Below, piece after piece: positions 24,101 through 34,600 of a DNA stretch of 64,000 bases. Within the stretch, counting starts at the first letter, position 1. Each line of letters opens with the position of its first letter. Both the position numbers and the translations under genes were made by a program. The stretch comes from Rhineura floridana (taxonomy: Eukaryota > Chordata > Lepidosauria > Squamata > Rhineuridae), in contig NC_084495.1 in NCBI RefSeq assembly GCF_030035675.1, positions 12,617,001 through 12,681,000 on the forward strand, read 5' to 3'. The notes beneath the pieces were generated by a model, which saw nothing but the letters and a program-made list of their open reading frames with translations, had not been told where the DNA came from and made no database searches.

Positions 24101-25308
24101 GAATTTTGTATCTCAACTCCATCTTGGTAAAGCACTTCCTCCAACATTTGAAAGTTTGCAAGGATGTCAGCCTCTACGCTTTTCTTCCATATCGGCAGCT
24201 TAGTCAAGAAAGCTTGCAATTTTGTATGACAAGTAAGTAAAATAAGCCAGTTTATCCAATTTATCCAAAGTTTTAACACTTTTAATGGCTTTTAACCCTT
24301 GAATAGACAAGCGGATTACAGCAGTAGCTCAGGAGTTGTATCCTTCCTGGAATTCAGATATTGTTGTGCGTGGAGTTGGGTGGCTTTCTGTGCCTTCCTA
24401 CAAATAATGGTTCTAATTTCTGATATCATTCACAGTTTTCTCGCGAAGTTATTTTAAAATGCATGGTATTTTCACAGAATATTCACGAACACCACTTATA
24501 CGACATACTGCGTGTGCATGCCTTTACTTCATAACACAGACAGTGTACAAAGTAGGAAGAGAAAAACAAATAAAAGAAAGAACCTCTGCTACTCAGAGCT
24601 TACAACACTGTGCACGGCCCCTATCACTGCGCAATCTGTTAGCAATAATAAGTTGTTACTTTAAATAACACGCTTCAACAATTATCTCAACCATCAGATG
24701 TGTTTGAACTTGCCTGGTCTACACTCGTAGCCCGCACACCTATCTGTATTACAAAAGGCTGTGCCGCCTTACATTTGAACTCTCCAGTTTTGCGAAACTT
24801 TAACAATGAAAATCACTCACCTCCCACATATTGATCAACAAACAATTGTAGATAGGGAATATTGGAAAGCACCGTAGATGCCTGGGTCACCCATGTGAGA
24901 ACACGCGACTTCACCATTTGGTGGCTGAACGACTACTAGGCGCAGAGTTGCCCTATAGTTGGCCAGCTACGTCGCACGAGCATCTGTAGACAGGAAGACT
25001 GCGATCATGTGCTATTTAGTGGTGAGTCTAGTAACTATCGTAATTCCGAAGTAGTGATGAGCATAAACAATATTTTGAGATATCTGCAACAACTGTAATG
25101 TGATATGAAAATATCTGTGATTTCTATTGGTGACAAAGTCACAGGTACTGATAACACTACTGTGGTTTGTTGCCTACATTGGAAATGCTAAATTTCAGTT
25201 AGAGGTTAGTAAAAATAAAGATGTAATTTTTTTCCCATTCAAGTTCACGGACCCCCAAAACCTATCCACCGACCAAGGGGTCCGTGGACCCCAGGTTAAG
25301 AACCCCTG
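21132..25308 (-). mobile_element. hAT (Charlie-type) transposon interrupted by L2
   Basis: The inverted ends CAGGGTTCTTAACC and GGTTAAGAACCCCTG are flanked by a perfect 8-bp duplication ATCTAGAT (21124-21131 and 25309-25316), diagnostic for hAT. Minus-strand sequence at 23640-24280 reads as the C-terminal part of a ZBED/Charlie-like transposase, including FSTLVTIKTKNRNRLDVQHD, the hATC dimerisation region. Stops occur within it and only short frames remain, so the transposase is dead. About 1.9 kb of hAT sequence is left once the L2 insert (about 21205-23458) is taken away. The N-terminal zinc-finger part is not recognisable. Confidence 0.9.
21205..23458 (+). mobile_element. L2 LINE with a long open reverse transcriptase frame
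   Basis: A 638-codon frame (21236-23152) covers the L2 linker and full reverse transcriptase: NYRPVANVPFLGKVLERVV, F-D-T-I-D-H at 319-324, GVPQGSV from 370, YADDTQLY from 403, then the thumb and C-terminal region (YKALHGAGPQYLAERL). The reading frame leaves register at its very end: the expected last residues (SFRRQVKTFLFSQAF) follow in another frame at about 23235-23280. The 3' UTR ends in a gggcggtatagaaat stretch plus AAATA repeats. The endonuclease is missing through 5' truncation, so it cannot move alone. The long open frame makes it the youngest large element here. It sits inside the hAT at 21132-25308. Confidence 0.92.
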
Positions 25309-25329
25309 ATCTAGATGAACGTAAGCGGC

Positions 25330-25561
25330 TTCCTAAGTTCCTACACAGGGACGGGACGGGGATGCTCCTCTTGCCTTCACTTCCTCTCTCTCTCGTTTTC
25401 CTCGGACAGCCAATCAAGGCCTCTTAACCAATGAGGAGTCTCTTAGTCCGGCCCCGGCGGGGCGCTGACGTCGGTTTGGCAGTTACTCAGCTTTCCTGTC
25501 CCCTGCCCAATGCGCATGCGTGTGAGAAAAGCGCGTCAGACTCTGCTTCCTCCTCCCCAAG
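25330..25561 (+). promoter_or_regulatory. VBP1 CpG-rich promoter
   Basis: A TATA-less, CpG-rich stretch lies directly before the VBP1 start codon. It contains two CCAAT boxes (25410-25414 and 25428-25432), a CRE-like TGACGTCG (25466-25473) and a palindromic NRF-1 site TGCGCATGCG (25511-25520). This combination is typical of housekeeping promoters. A second NRF-1 palindrome follows in intron 1. The C/T-rich run just before the ATG may hold the transcription start; its exact place is inferred. Confidence 0.7.
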
Positions 25562-25654
25562 ATGGCGGCGGCCACCAGCGGCGCGGCGGTTTGCGGCGAC
25601 GGCCCCGCGGGCGGGAAACGGGCGCACCTGGGCATCCCCGAGGCAGTCTTCGTA
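25562..25654 (+). CDS. VBP1: VBP1 coding exon 1
   Basis: The ATG lies in the favourable context aagATGG and opens 31 codons ([10 protein letters not shown] ... PEAVFV). The donor gtaagc is at 25655. Codons are strongly GC-rich because the exon lies in the promoter CpG island. Confidence 0.95.
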
Positions 25655-28600
25655 GTAAGCGTGGGAACCGAAGCCTGCCTGCCTGCCTCCCTCTCTCTCT
25701 TCTCCGGGCGGGGAAGGGGCTGGTGAGGGCGAGGGTGGGCAGCTGGGGGGGGTGATGAGAGAGTGTAGCCTTCGAGTAGTGATGGGGAGGAGGGGTCCGG
25801 TGTGGTGTGTTTGTGCGCATGCGCTTTATTTCTGACAGGGGTGCTCAAGCCTGGCGGGAGGGAGGCCTACGAAGAGCCCTGCTGTTTTCTCAGGCTGCAA
25901 GGCCCTTCCAAGTCCGGCAGCCTCTTTGCCTCCCGCATTGCCTCTGGGGAGAGATCTCTGTAGCAGTTGGTTTTTAGAGATAGACTGCCTCTTAGCAGGG
26001 AGGCTCTATTCTTAGCTGTCATCACATTTATATATATATATATAAATAAATACATGCATATGCGCCTCATACTAAACTTCACTCTGGGTGAGAGGTAGAC
26101 AATAAAATAAATGTATGATTATTGTTACCATCATTGTCATCAAAGAAATCCAAGGCAGCATACATGTGGTTCCCAGGCAGCCTCCCATCCAGGCTCTGAC
26201 AGCACCCAGACCTCATAGAATACAAGAGTTGGAAAGAGCCTGTAAGGCCATTGAGTCCATTCCCCTGCTCAGTGCAGGAATCCAACATGTACCTTCAGAC
26301 CATAGCCTGGGACCAGGTGACTAAGGCCTCTTCTGCTATTTCTTTTATGCGCACACAGTAACTTGTGTTTGAAAGTAGACTGTGTTTTAGCATGGAGGTT
26401 CAATTCCTAGCTGTTAGAGTTAAGAGCTGCCTGTCAGCGCATCTCCCATGTCGTTATTTCTTTGTAAATGAGGCAAGGGATTGCCTATGTGCTAAGTCTG
26501 CTAAAGGCCTGTCCAGTCCAGCATCCTCTTTGCTACTGTGGCCCATCCAGAGGCATGTCTGGGAAAGGTTTCCAGCAGGCGAGGCAAGAATGGAGGCTCT
26601 GCTGCCCTAGGAACTGGTATTCAGAGGTAGACTCTGTCTTAGTTGTCATGGCTAATAGCCTCTAGGGAAAACTTGCCAGTAGGGAAGGTGGGAGCAGCCT
26701 CTCCTGTGTTTTGTGTTGCCCCCACCCCCAGCAGTTGAGATTTAATTAATGTAGAGGTTCTGTTGGCTGTAATTTTTTTACTGCACATCCTGCCATTTCT
26801 CCCAGGGACCTTTTTTTTTTTTTCTCAATAATTTTTATTCAGATTTTCATAAAACATACAAGACGAAATCATAAAACATTCAAAGACAAAAAACAAAATC
26901 AAAAATAGTTAAACAAAAAGAAAAAAAGAAAAAAAAATAAAAAATAAAGAGTAAAATATTGACTTCCCATTTGTCAAAGATCAAATCAGTTATAAGTCTA
27001 TAATATATAACAATCCTGTCTCTTAAATCATATTATAAAATCACTTTCCTCCAGTAGTTATCTTACTTAATCATCAAATCTCATAAACATTACTTTATTC
27101 TTTCCACAAAAAGTCAAAGAGAGGTTTCAATTCTTTAAGAAATATATCTATCAATTTTTTTTTCCAGATAAGCATATCGATTAATCCATCTCATTACTAA
27201 TTATGATAATCTTATTGTCATAACCATAGTCAAAATAAACATTTCAATTAATCCATCACATCAGAATCTGTTAGGTTCAGTAATTTCAGTAGCCATTGTT
27301 CTATTATCCCTATTAGTTCCATTTTCCATCTTCCATCTTCAGTAGTCTTGTTAAGTCCAGTAATTTCAGTATCCAATCTTCCATTATCAGTATTCCATAA
27401 TAATCTTGCTGTCAAAGCCATAGTCATATAGTAAGAGTCTGATGGGAATTACCTCTATCCCAAATATTTTCTTGCCATCCATTCTGAATAGGTTGCTGAA
27501 ATACTGCTGTAAAATCATATCTCTGTTCTTTTTTTCAAAATACACTGGGTCATCTCTTGAAAGTTTTTCCATTGTCACATGGCTGCAGTTAATTCCATAG
27601 ATTTTCTCTATATTGGGCTCCATCACATCATTCCAGTCCAGAAGATTATCCATGCCATTGATAACTTTATCTCTAGAATCTTCATTAATTTCTTCAGAGA
27701 TAACATTGAGTTCCAAACAATAGATTTTATTTCTAAAGTCCATAGACTCCAAATCTTGTTCCTGTTCCACGTTTGTTCCAATCTCCGGGATCTCCTCTCT
27801 CACAGGGACCCCTGTTCCAGTCTCCAGGGTCTCCTCTCTCACAGGGACCCCTGTTCCAGTCTCCAGGGTCTCCTCTCTCACAAGGACCCCTATGTCTTTA
27901 ATCTCCTGTGTCTCCAAACAATAGATTTTGTTTCTAAAGTCCATAGACTCCAAATCTTTTTCCTGTTCCACGTTTGTTCCAATCTCCGGGGTCTCCTCTC
28001 TCACAGGGACCCCTTCCAGGGTCACCTCTCTCACAGGGACCCCTATATCTTTAATCTCCTGCTTCATTTTACTCAATTCAATTTTCAGCTCCTTACAACC
28101 CTGTCGCAGGTTTTGTTTCGTTATCTCAATCTCATCCATTATTTTCTGAAACATAGTTATTTCCAGATTCTCAGCCACTTTCTTAATTGCCATTTTAAAA
28201 GAAAAATATAGGAAAACCACTTCTTATTTCAGCAACAATTGGGTTAATACTCCAAACTTGGTGACATCACAGTATAAACAGAGCAGACAGCCTTATCTCT
28301 CCATGCTTAAGTAAACAAAATGCAGTTCCCAGGATCGAAACAATTAATGGCGGTCGTCAGGAAACAGATTCGTCAAAATAAAATAGACCAAAAAGAGAGT
28401 AGTCTCAGACAATATAATATTCTTCAAAATAAAAATCTGGAATAGAAATCCCTCTTCTGTGTATATCTTTAGAATGCAAATCCAGGACAGCTTTTTGCAA
28501 CAAAAACAGAGATAAGCTATTAATTAGTGAGTAGCAGAGAGAAGTTATGGCTCCCCAGTGAGATGTCAAAAACCGATCAATCTGGCAAATCTCTTTTAAA

Positions 28601-31600
28601 CAGCAACAATTTAAGTCAAGTAAAAGAAAAATATAGAAAGAAGGGTGCTTGCCTGTTAGTGCGTTCTCTCTTAAAAGATAAGATGAACGTTCGCTTTATC
28701 AGATAGAGCTTGTTGTTGAAAATCCGTCCCACCTTCGTCGGCTGGACCTCGTCCCATAAATTAATGAGATCTGGTCGTCCCAACAAAAATAGGCTTTGAG
28801 GTTAATCTCTTCGTTTCTCCCTACCCGGGAGAAGTTTAATCAGTCAAAAAAAAAAAAAAACTGACTGATATATCTGAATAAGCTTCTTTTGAGGCAGGAG
28901 CCCGTCTCAAAAGCAGGCACAGGCTAAGTCACCCTTCCCGGAAGTCCCTCTCCCAGGGACCTTAAAGTGTATTGGCCGTCATTCTCCCTTCTCCCCCATA
29001 TTATCCTTACAACAAGGCAGATTAGCTGGAGAGAGTGAGAATGTGTCTGGTCCCAGCGAACCTCATGGCTAGTTGGGAAACTGATCCTGGACTGTGCTAG
29101 TCTAACTACTATACCACACAGTTCTCTGGTTAATAGTTTCCCCGTAGGTCTGTGTGTCATGGATTTATCTCTGCATGTAAGAAGAGCCTGGCTGTGTCAC
29201 ATCAAGGCACCATCTACTCCAATGCTCTGCATAAAAGCAATAATCCTCTGCTGCTGTTTGCTCTCTCCTTGGGCAACTGGTATTCAATAAGTTTGCCCAC
29301 CAAATGCATCCAATTTATTGTAAAGTATAACAGCCCTACTGTGCCTATAAAACAACTCAAAAACACCATCAATAGACAAAAAATCATCACAATCCATCAA
29401 ATGCCTAGGAGAAGAGATGATTCTACCTGGCACCAAAAGAATGTTAATTATGGTAGCAGGCAGACTTCATTGGAAAGAGCATTCCAAGTGAGAAGGGCCT
29501 CTCTCCCCTATTGCAGCTCTCCAAACCTCCCTCAGAGGCGGCACACAAAGAAGAGCATCTACAGTTTTCATATAACGTGAAAACTTGTAGTTTGGCAGTA
29601 CTATAATTAGTTTGGGAAATATTAACAGATTTGAGCAATGAACCATTCTTGCTTTCTTTCATAATCAATATTTACCCTTTGGTAAATAGTTTCTTAATAA
29701 ACAGTTGGGGGGCTGATCTTGTACTGACAAATCTCTTCTGAAATGTACAGTTGTTGTTTTAACAGTGCCCCAATCCCAGCTTTCTTTGCTCTTGTCTGAT
29801 CTTTGAAGGGATGCACATAAAATCTGCTCAGTGTTCTTATAATTTGGATTTCAGCTTGAGCTGTGGGAATGAGCACCCACTATCTTTCTCTTCCATCTGA
29901 TGCTAAACTGTAATGTTGCCAAAATATTAAAACTTGGCTATGTCCCATAATTCATCATGCATGTTTTGGCTTTCCCTATGTAGCATAAAAGCTGTGCTGT
30001 CCAGTGTATTGCAGGACACTAGGCAAAGAGAAAATGGGTGATTTGATGGCGTCCCACAATTTTTGTTGTGTTCCCATATTTTCCCAGTCTAGATCTGTAG
30101 AACTTCCAAAGCTTGAAAATTGCTTCTTTGCTGGCCTGTGGCAAGTAAGAATTGCTTCCAAGTTAACAGGCAGAAGATTTTATAAACTAGAAGAGAGACA
30201 GAGGTAGATTTCTCTTGGAAGGTCATCCATGCTTATCAACCTGGGCACTTGAGGACATACAGACTAGTTAACAGTGGATATGGGGTGGTAACTTTTGTGG
30301 CCTGTGTTGCAAGGGTGGAAATATGCTGAGGCAAAGCATTTCAAGTGAAAAAAATGAAAAGTGAATTCCTAATGTATTTACGTAAAATGAAATTTCTTGT
30401 GTGTTCATGGTGCAACCTGTGAATGAAAAGAGATAGTGGGTGTGGAAGAAGAATACCGATCTTTAGTCTGTTCAAATAGAGGGTATAGCACAAAAAGTGG
30501 GATGTGCAATAAAATGTTGTAGTGTTTCTTCCCTCTAAAAAGGAGTGCTCTTCAGGGTTTTAGGCATCATTCCACTCCCTTCCCCCTCAATGTTCCATTT
30601 TTCCATCTGTCAGTCTACACTTCATGGCTGCTATATATGCTTGGCCCTTATTAGGCTGTTTTTTTAGGGTATTTCCCCCCCTTTTTCCATGACGTTTTTG
30701 TACTTCTGCAAACTTTGGAGTTCTCTCAAATATGCTGATACTGATGTTTTTCTATCTCGTTTCCCAGTGGTGCTTTTTGGGGGGGGGTACAATCCTAGTG
30801 GCACTTTTAACCTGAGTTTGCTTTTAGAAGGAGTGATAGGTCAAAAGTACTAGCGGTCGAATTAGCTAAATTCAGTCGCATTTAGAATGAGCGGTTCTGG
30901 CATATAAAACAAACCTAAAAGGGTAAGTATAATATTAAAGTGGCTTGTCTTTTGTGAGACAATAGCATTTTACTTTAAAAAAACACATTTGATGATAAAT
31001 CCATTAGCATAGAAACTTTTTTTTTAAAAGGATGCTAGACGAATAGCCTTTCAGTGACTGTTGGCAACAACAGCTAAGTAATCAGCAGCAGTATAGCTCT
31101 GAGTACTGGTTTCCCGGGAGAAACAAAGGGGGTGACTGTTGCCTTCATGACTTTCTTGTGGGCACCCAGAGACGTGTGACTGGCCACAGTTGGCAAATGA
31201 ATGTTGGATTAGGTGGCTCTCAAGCCTGATCCTGCAAGGCAAATTTGGTTTTTATGAATCCCTCCTGCTTTAAATTGACTTGATGACGTGCCTTTTAATT
31301 AGACACTCGTCTCTCTCTCCCTTTGGATGGTAAAATATGCCTCTGGGAGACAAGGAGCAGCCTCGTTGCTGTTGTCTGAGCTTGGTCTCAGGCTGGGAGA
31401 TGGCATGTGAACACATGTGGTAGCCACAGTGCTCTGGTCTGCTTTGTCAGGTGAATAGGGTAGCGGCTGTAGGTCTGTGCTGACTCTCTTTTGGCAGATC
31501 GCCCAAACTGGGAGCAGTGTAGCTTGAATTGGATCCCTTTCGGCTTCCGTGCTGTTAGGCCACTGTGCTGTAGAAATAGTAATGTGCCACTATGGTGGGT

Positions 31601-34600
31601 GCCCATCTGGCAGCAGAGAAGAAGGCAGTGCCAGCTGCTGATTTTTGTGCTGCTTACTGCTTGCTTGCAAGACTGCTGTTCCTCCTCTGCCTCATCTTCA
31701 TAATCTCCTCTCAGCCAGAGGGAGAGGGTAGGTGAGCATGTAGGTGGTAAAGATGATGATGATGAGGTCCAGGAGACTCCTGGTGGAGTGTGGTCTTTGG
31801 CAGGTGCATGGCCATGCTAGTCCCGGATGTCAGCTCTGGAACATGGCAAAGCAGGCAAGACTTTGGCCAACCGCACAGAATACTTATGAGGCTGCCTAAA
31901 TTGAAGCTTTTGGAGTTACTAATGCATGTGGGTTTCTTTTTTGCTTGAAGGAAGATGTAGATTCTTTTATGAAACAGCCAGGAAATGAGACTGCAGACAT
32001 AGTGCTCAAGAAGCTGGATGAACAGTATCAGAAATATAAATTTATGGAGCTTAATCTTGCGCAGAAGAAAAGAAGGTGGGTGTTTTTTTTTGGTGTCTTT
32101 TACATGGGCTAGAACTCTACTTCCCAAATCATCATGTAGACTGAGGTTTTTTTGGCTCAAATCTAAGAAGCTAGTCCCCTTTTCAAAAGATTTGTTAATA
32201 ACCTGTCATTACCACAGAGTGTCTATATTAACTTCATTCTACTTTACAGTAACAGAAATGCTTAGGTAACAAGGCTCTTGTTAAAGTTTAATCTTAGTAA
32301 AGCCAAAGAATGCTTCATTTTTAACACTAACATAGTTTAACTCCTAGAGTTGGAGGTGATGGTTAGTGATGGCTGGCACTCTAGTTGTAGAGGCAGGCAT
32401 AAATTCAGTGGCATCCAGTTCTTGGCCAGAAACATGGTCTAACCTCTCTCTTCCCCTGTTGATTGCAATTCCATTATAGAAGGTTATAGAAGAAGATTAT
32501 AGAAGATTACTGCCAAATAATGTTAAGGGGTTATATTTGAATTGTTCTAGTTGGATAGATGATGGCTGAAATGCCTCTTGAATGAGTAGCTGAATTCTCT
32601 TAAATCTTTTCCATACCACATCTTATTAGCAGTGTATTTTCAACCTGATCTTAAATAGTGGAATTAGAATGTAAAAACAAAATCTGAGCAATAATACTGT
32701 AACTGGTATTTAACAGTGCTTTCTGTGTCTAGTCTAAAATATGAAGAATTCCTAATGGAATCTCAGTTGTAACCCAGTATTGCTAGGTACTCTCAAATCC
32801 AAATACCCAGCCCTTCCAAACCACCCCAGCGTCTCATACGAACAGTAGAAGACCCTTGCGTGGATCACACCAAAAGTCTATCTAGTGCTGCCTTATGTTT
32901 TTGGCAGTGGCCAAACAGATGCCTCCAGGAAACCCCAGAAGCCAGAGGGTGAAGTCCTTTCCTTCCCCTGCTTTATCCCTAGCACTTGATACTCAAAGGC
33001 ATGCTGCCTCTGTCCATGGAGGTTCCATTGAGGTGTTGTAGCTGATCCTCCAAGAATGTGCCTAATCTCCTTTTTGATGATGTCTATTTGAAGCCACAGA
33101 CCATTGCCAAATGTTGTGGCAGTGAATTCCACATTATGGGTTATGCACTGAGTGATCAAGTACTATTGGCCTATTCTGAATCTACTGCCAGTCAACTTCA
33201 CTTGAGAATCCTAAATTCAGGTGTTATATATGCGAGGAATAAAATTTATCTACTTTCCCCACATCATGAATAAATCAAAAGGTAGGTAGGTAGGTAGGTA
33301 GGTAGGTAGACAGATAGATAGATAGATAGATAGATAGACAGATAGACAGATAGACAGATAGATAAAATAAGGTGTGTGTATGTGTGAAGTGTGGCTCCAT
33401 TTTAATTCGGGGAAAACTGTCTTCAGAATCAGAAGTTTGGGAAACACTGCTCTATTCCATCTCTCTCGCCTTATCTGCCACTGATGTCCAACAGGGAGCT
33501 GAAGCTGACTTAGGTAGGAAAATGTTGTGCCTTGGAAATTATATGTTTCAAATGACAAGAAAAAGGATTAGAAAGAACTTCCTAATCTTTTTTCTTATCA
33601 TTTGAACCATATGACAAGCTGCTCAACAGTACAAGATGTTCATCAATGGAATACACTGTCTTGGAAGATAATGAACTCTCCTTTGTTAGAGGTTTTTAAA
33701 CAGATGCTTGATGGCCACCTGCCAGAGACACTGTAGTAGCAGATTGCCTGCTTTACCTTGGGGTTGGGCTAGATCGTGGTTGGGGAAGTTAGATATAATC
33801 TAACAACTTCCATTAGTACTAGTGTTAGTACTAGCATATAAAGCTTGGGATACAAGTACCTGTAAAAGAGCACCTTCCCCAGTATCAGCCATCTCAGACC
33901 CTATGATTGGCAGATGAGGCCTTGTTGGTGCTTCCACTGAGGGCTGCCCAGCTGGCGCTGACCCATGACAGGACCTTTTCAGTGGTGGCTGCCCGTTTGT
34001 GGAATGCCTTCCCCTGTGAGATGCATCTATCTCCATCAGTATTGACTTTCAGGAGGAATTTGAAAACATTATTTTTTACCTAAGCATTTTATTGCTGAAG
34101 GGGACAGTTCCTGGCAATCCAAAGATCACTGATGAAAAAATGTTTTTAACTGTAATTGTGTTTGAGAATGTTTTTAACTCTAGTTGTGTTTTAGCATGCT
34201 TGCAACTGTCTTTAGAAAGCTTTTCTTTCTTTTTTTGTTAAATTGTTTTGTTGATATGTTTGCCGCCCTGGGCTCTTTCAGGAGGAAGGACAGGATATAA
34301 ATTTAATCTTATAATAATAATAATAATAATTATTGATATTTTGCTATGCTGAGTGAGGCTGACAGGACATTAAGTCAAGCAACCTCTGGAGGGCCACTGG
34401 TTCCTATCCCTGGACTATTGGGGAAGAGTTATAGTTTATTATTTATTCATTTTTTTTTATATCCCACCCTTCCTTCCAGAAGGAGTCAAGGGTGGTGTCA
34501 GTCTCTGCTGACTTGAGTTGAAATAGTTTATAGTTGCAGTAAAATAATTAGCAGATAATGGCCAGCAGCCAGGCCATAAATCTGTCAGGCTCGAGTTGGG

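Larger units (their letters stand above)
20834..25346 (+). mobile_element. tRNA-derived SINE split by two later elements
   Basis: The head (A box tggtagagcatcc, B box ggttcaatccc) and body run 20834-20972 and resume at 21110-21131. They finish at 25317-25346 with the family's 'cggcttcctaagttcct' end. Between the pieces sit a palindromic mini-element (20973-21109) and a hAT transposon (21132-25308). The SINE is therefore older than both. Confidence 0.75.

Noticed and set aside
27579-28211. 210-codon plus-strand open frame in VBP1 intron 1
   Set aside because: It is the antisense shadow of the ORF1-like frame and is kept open by the in-frame tandem repeats. No domain.
33281-33365. CRISPR-like or regulatory array
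   Set aside because: Simple GGTA/GATA microsatellite without spacers.
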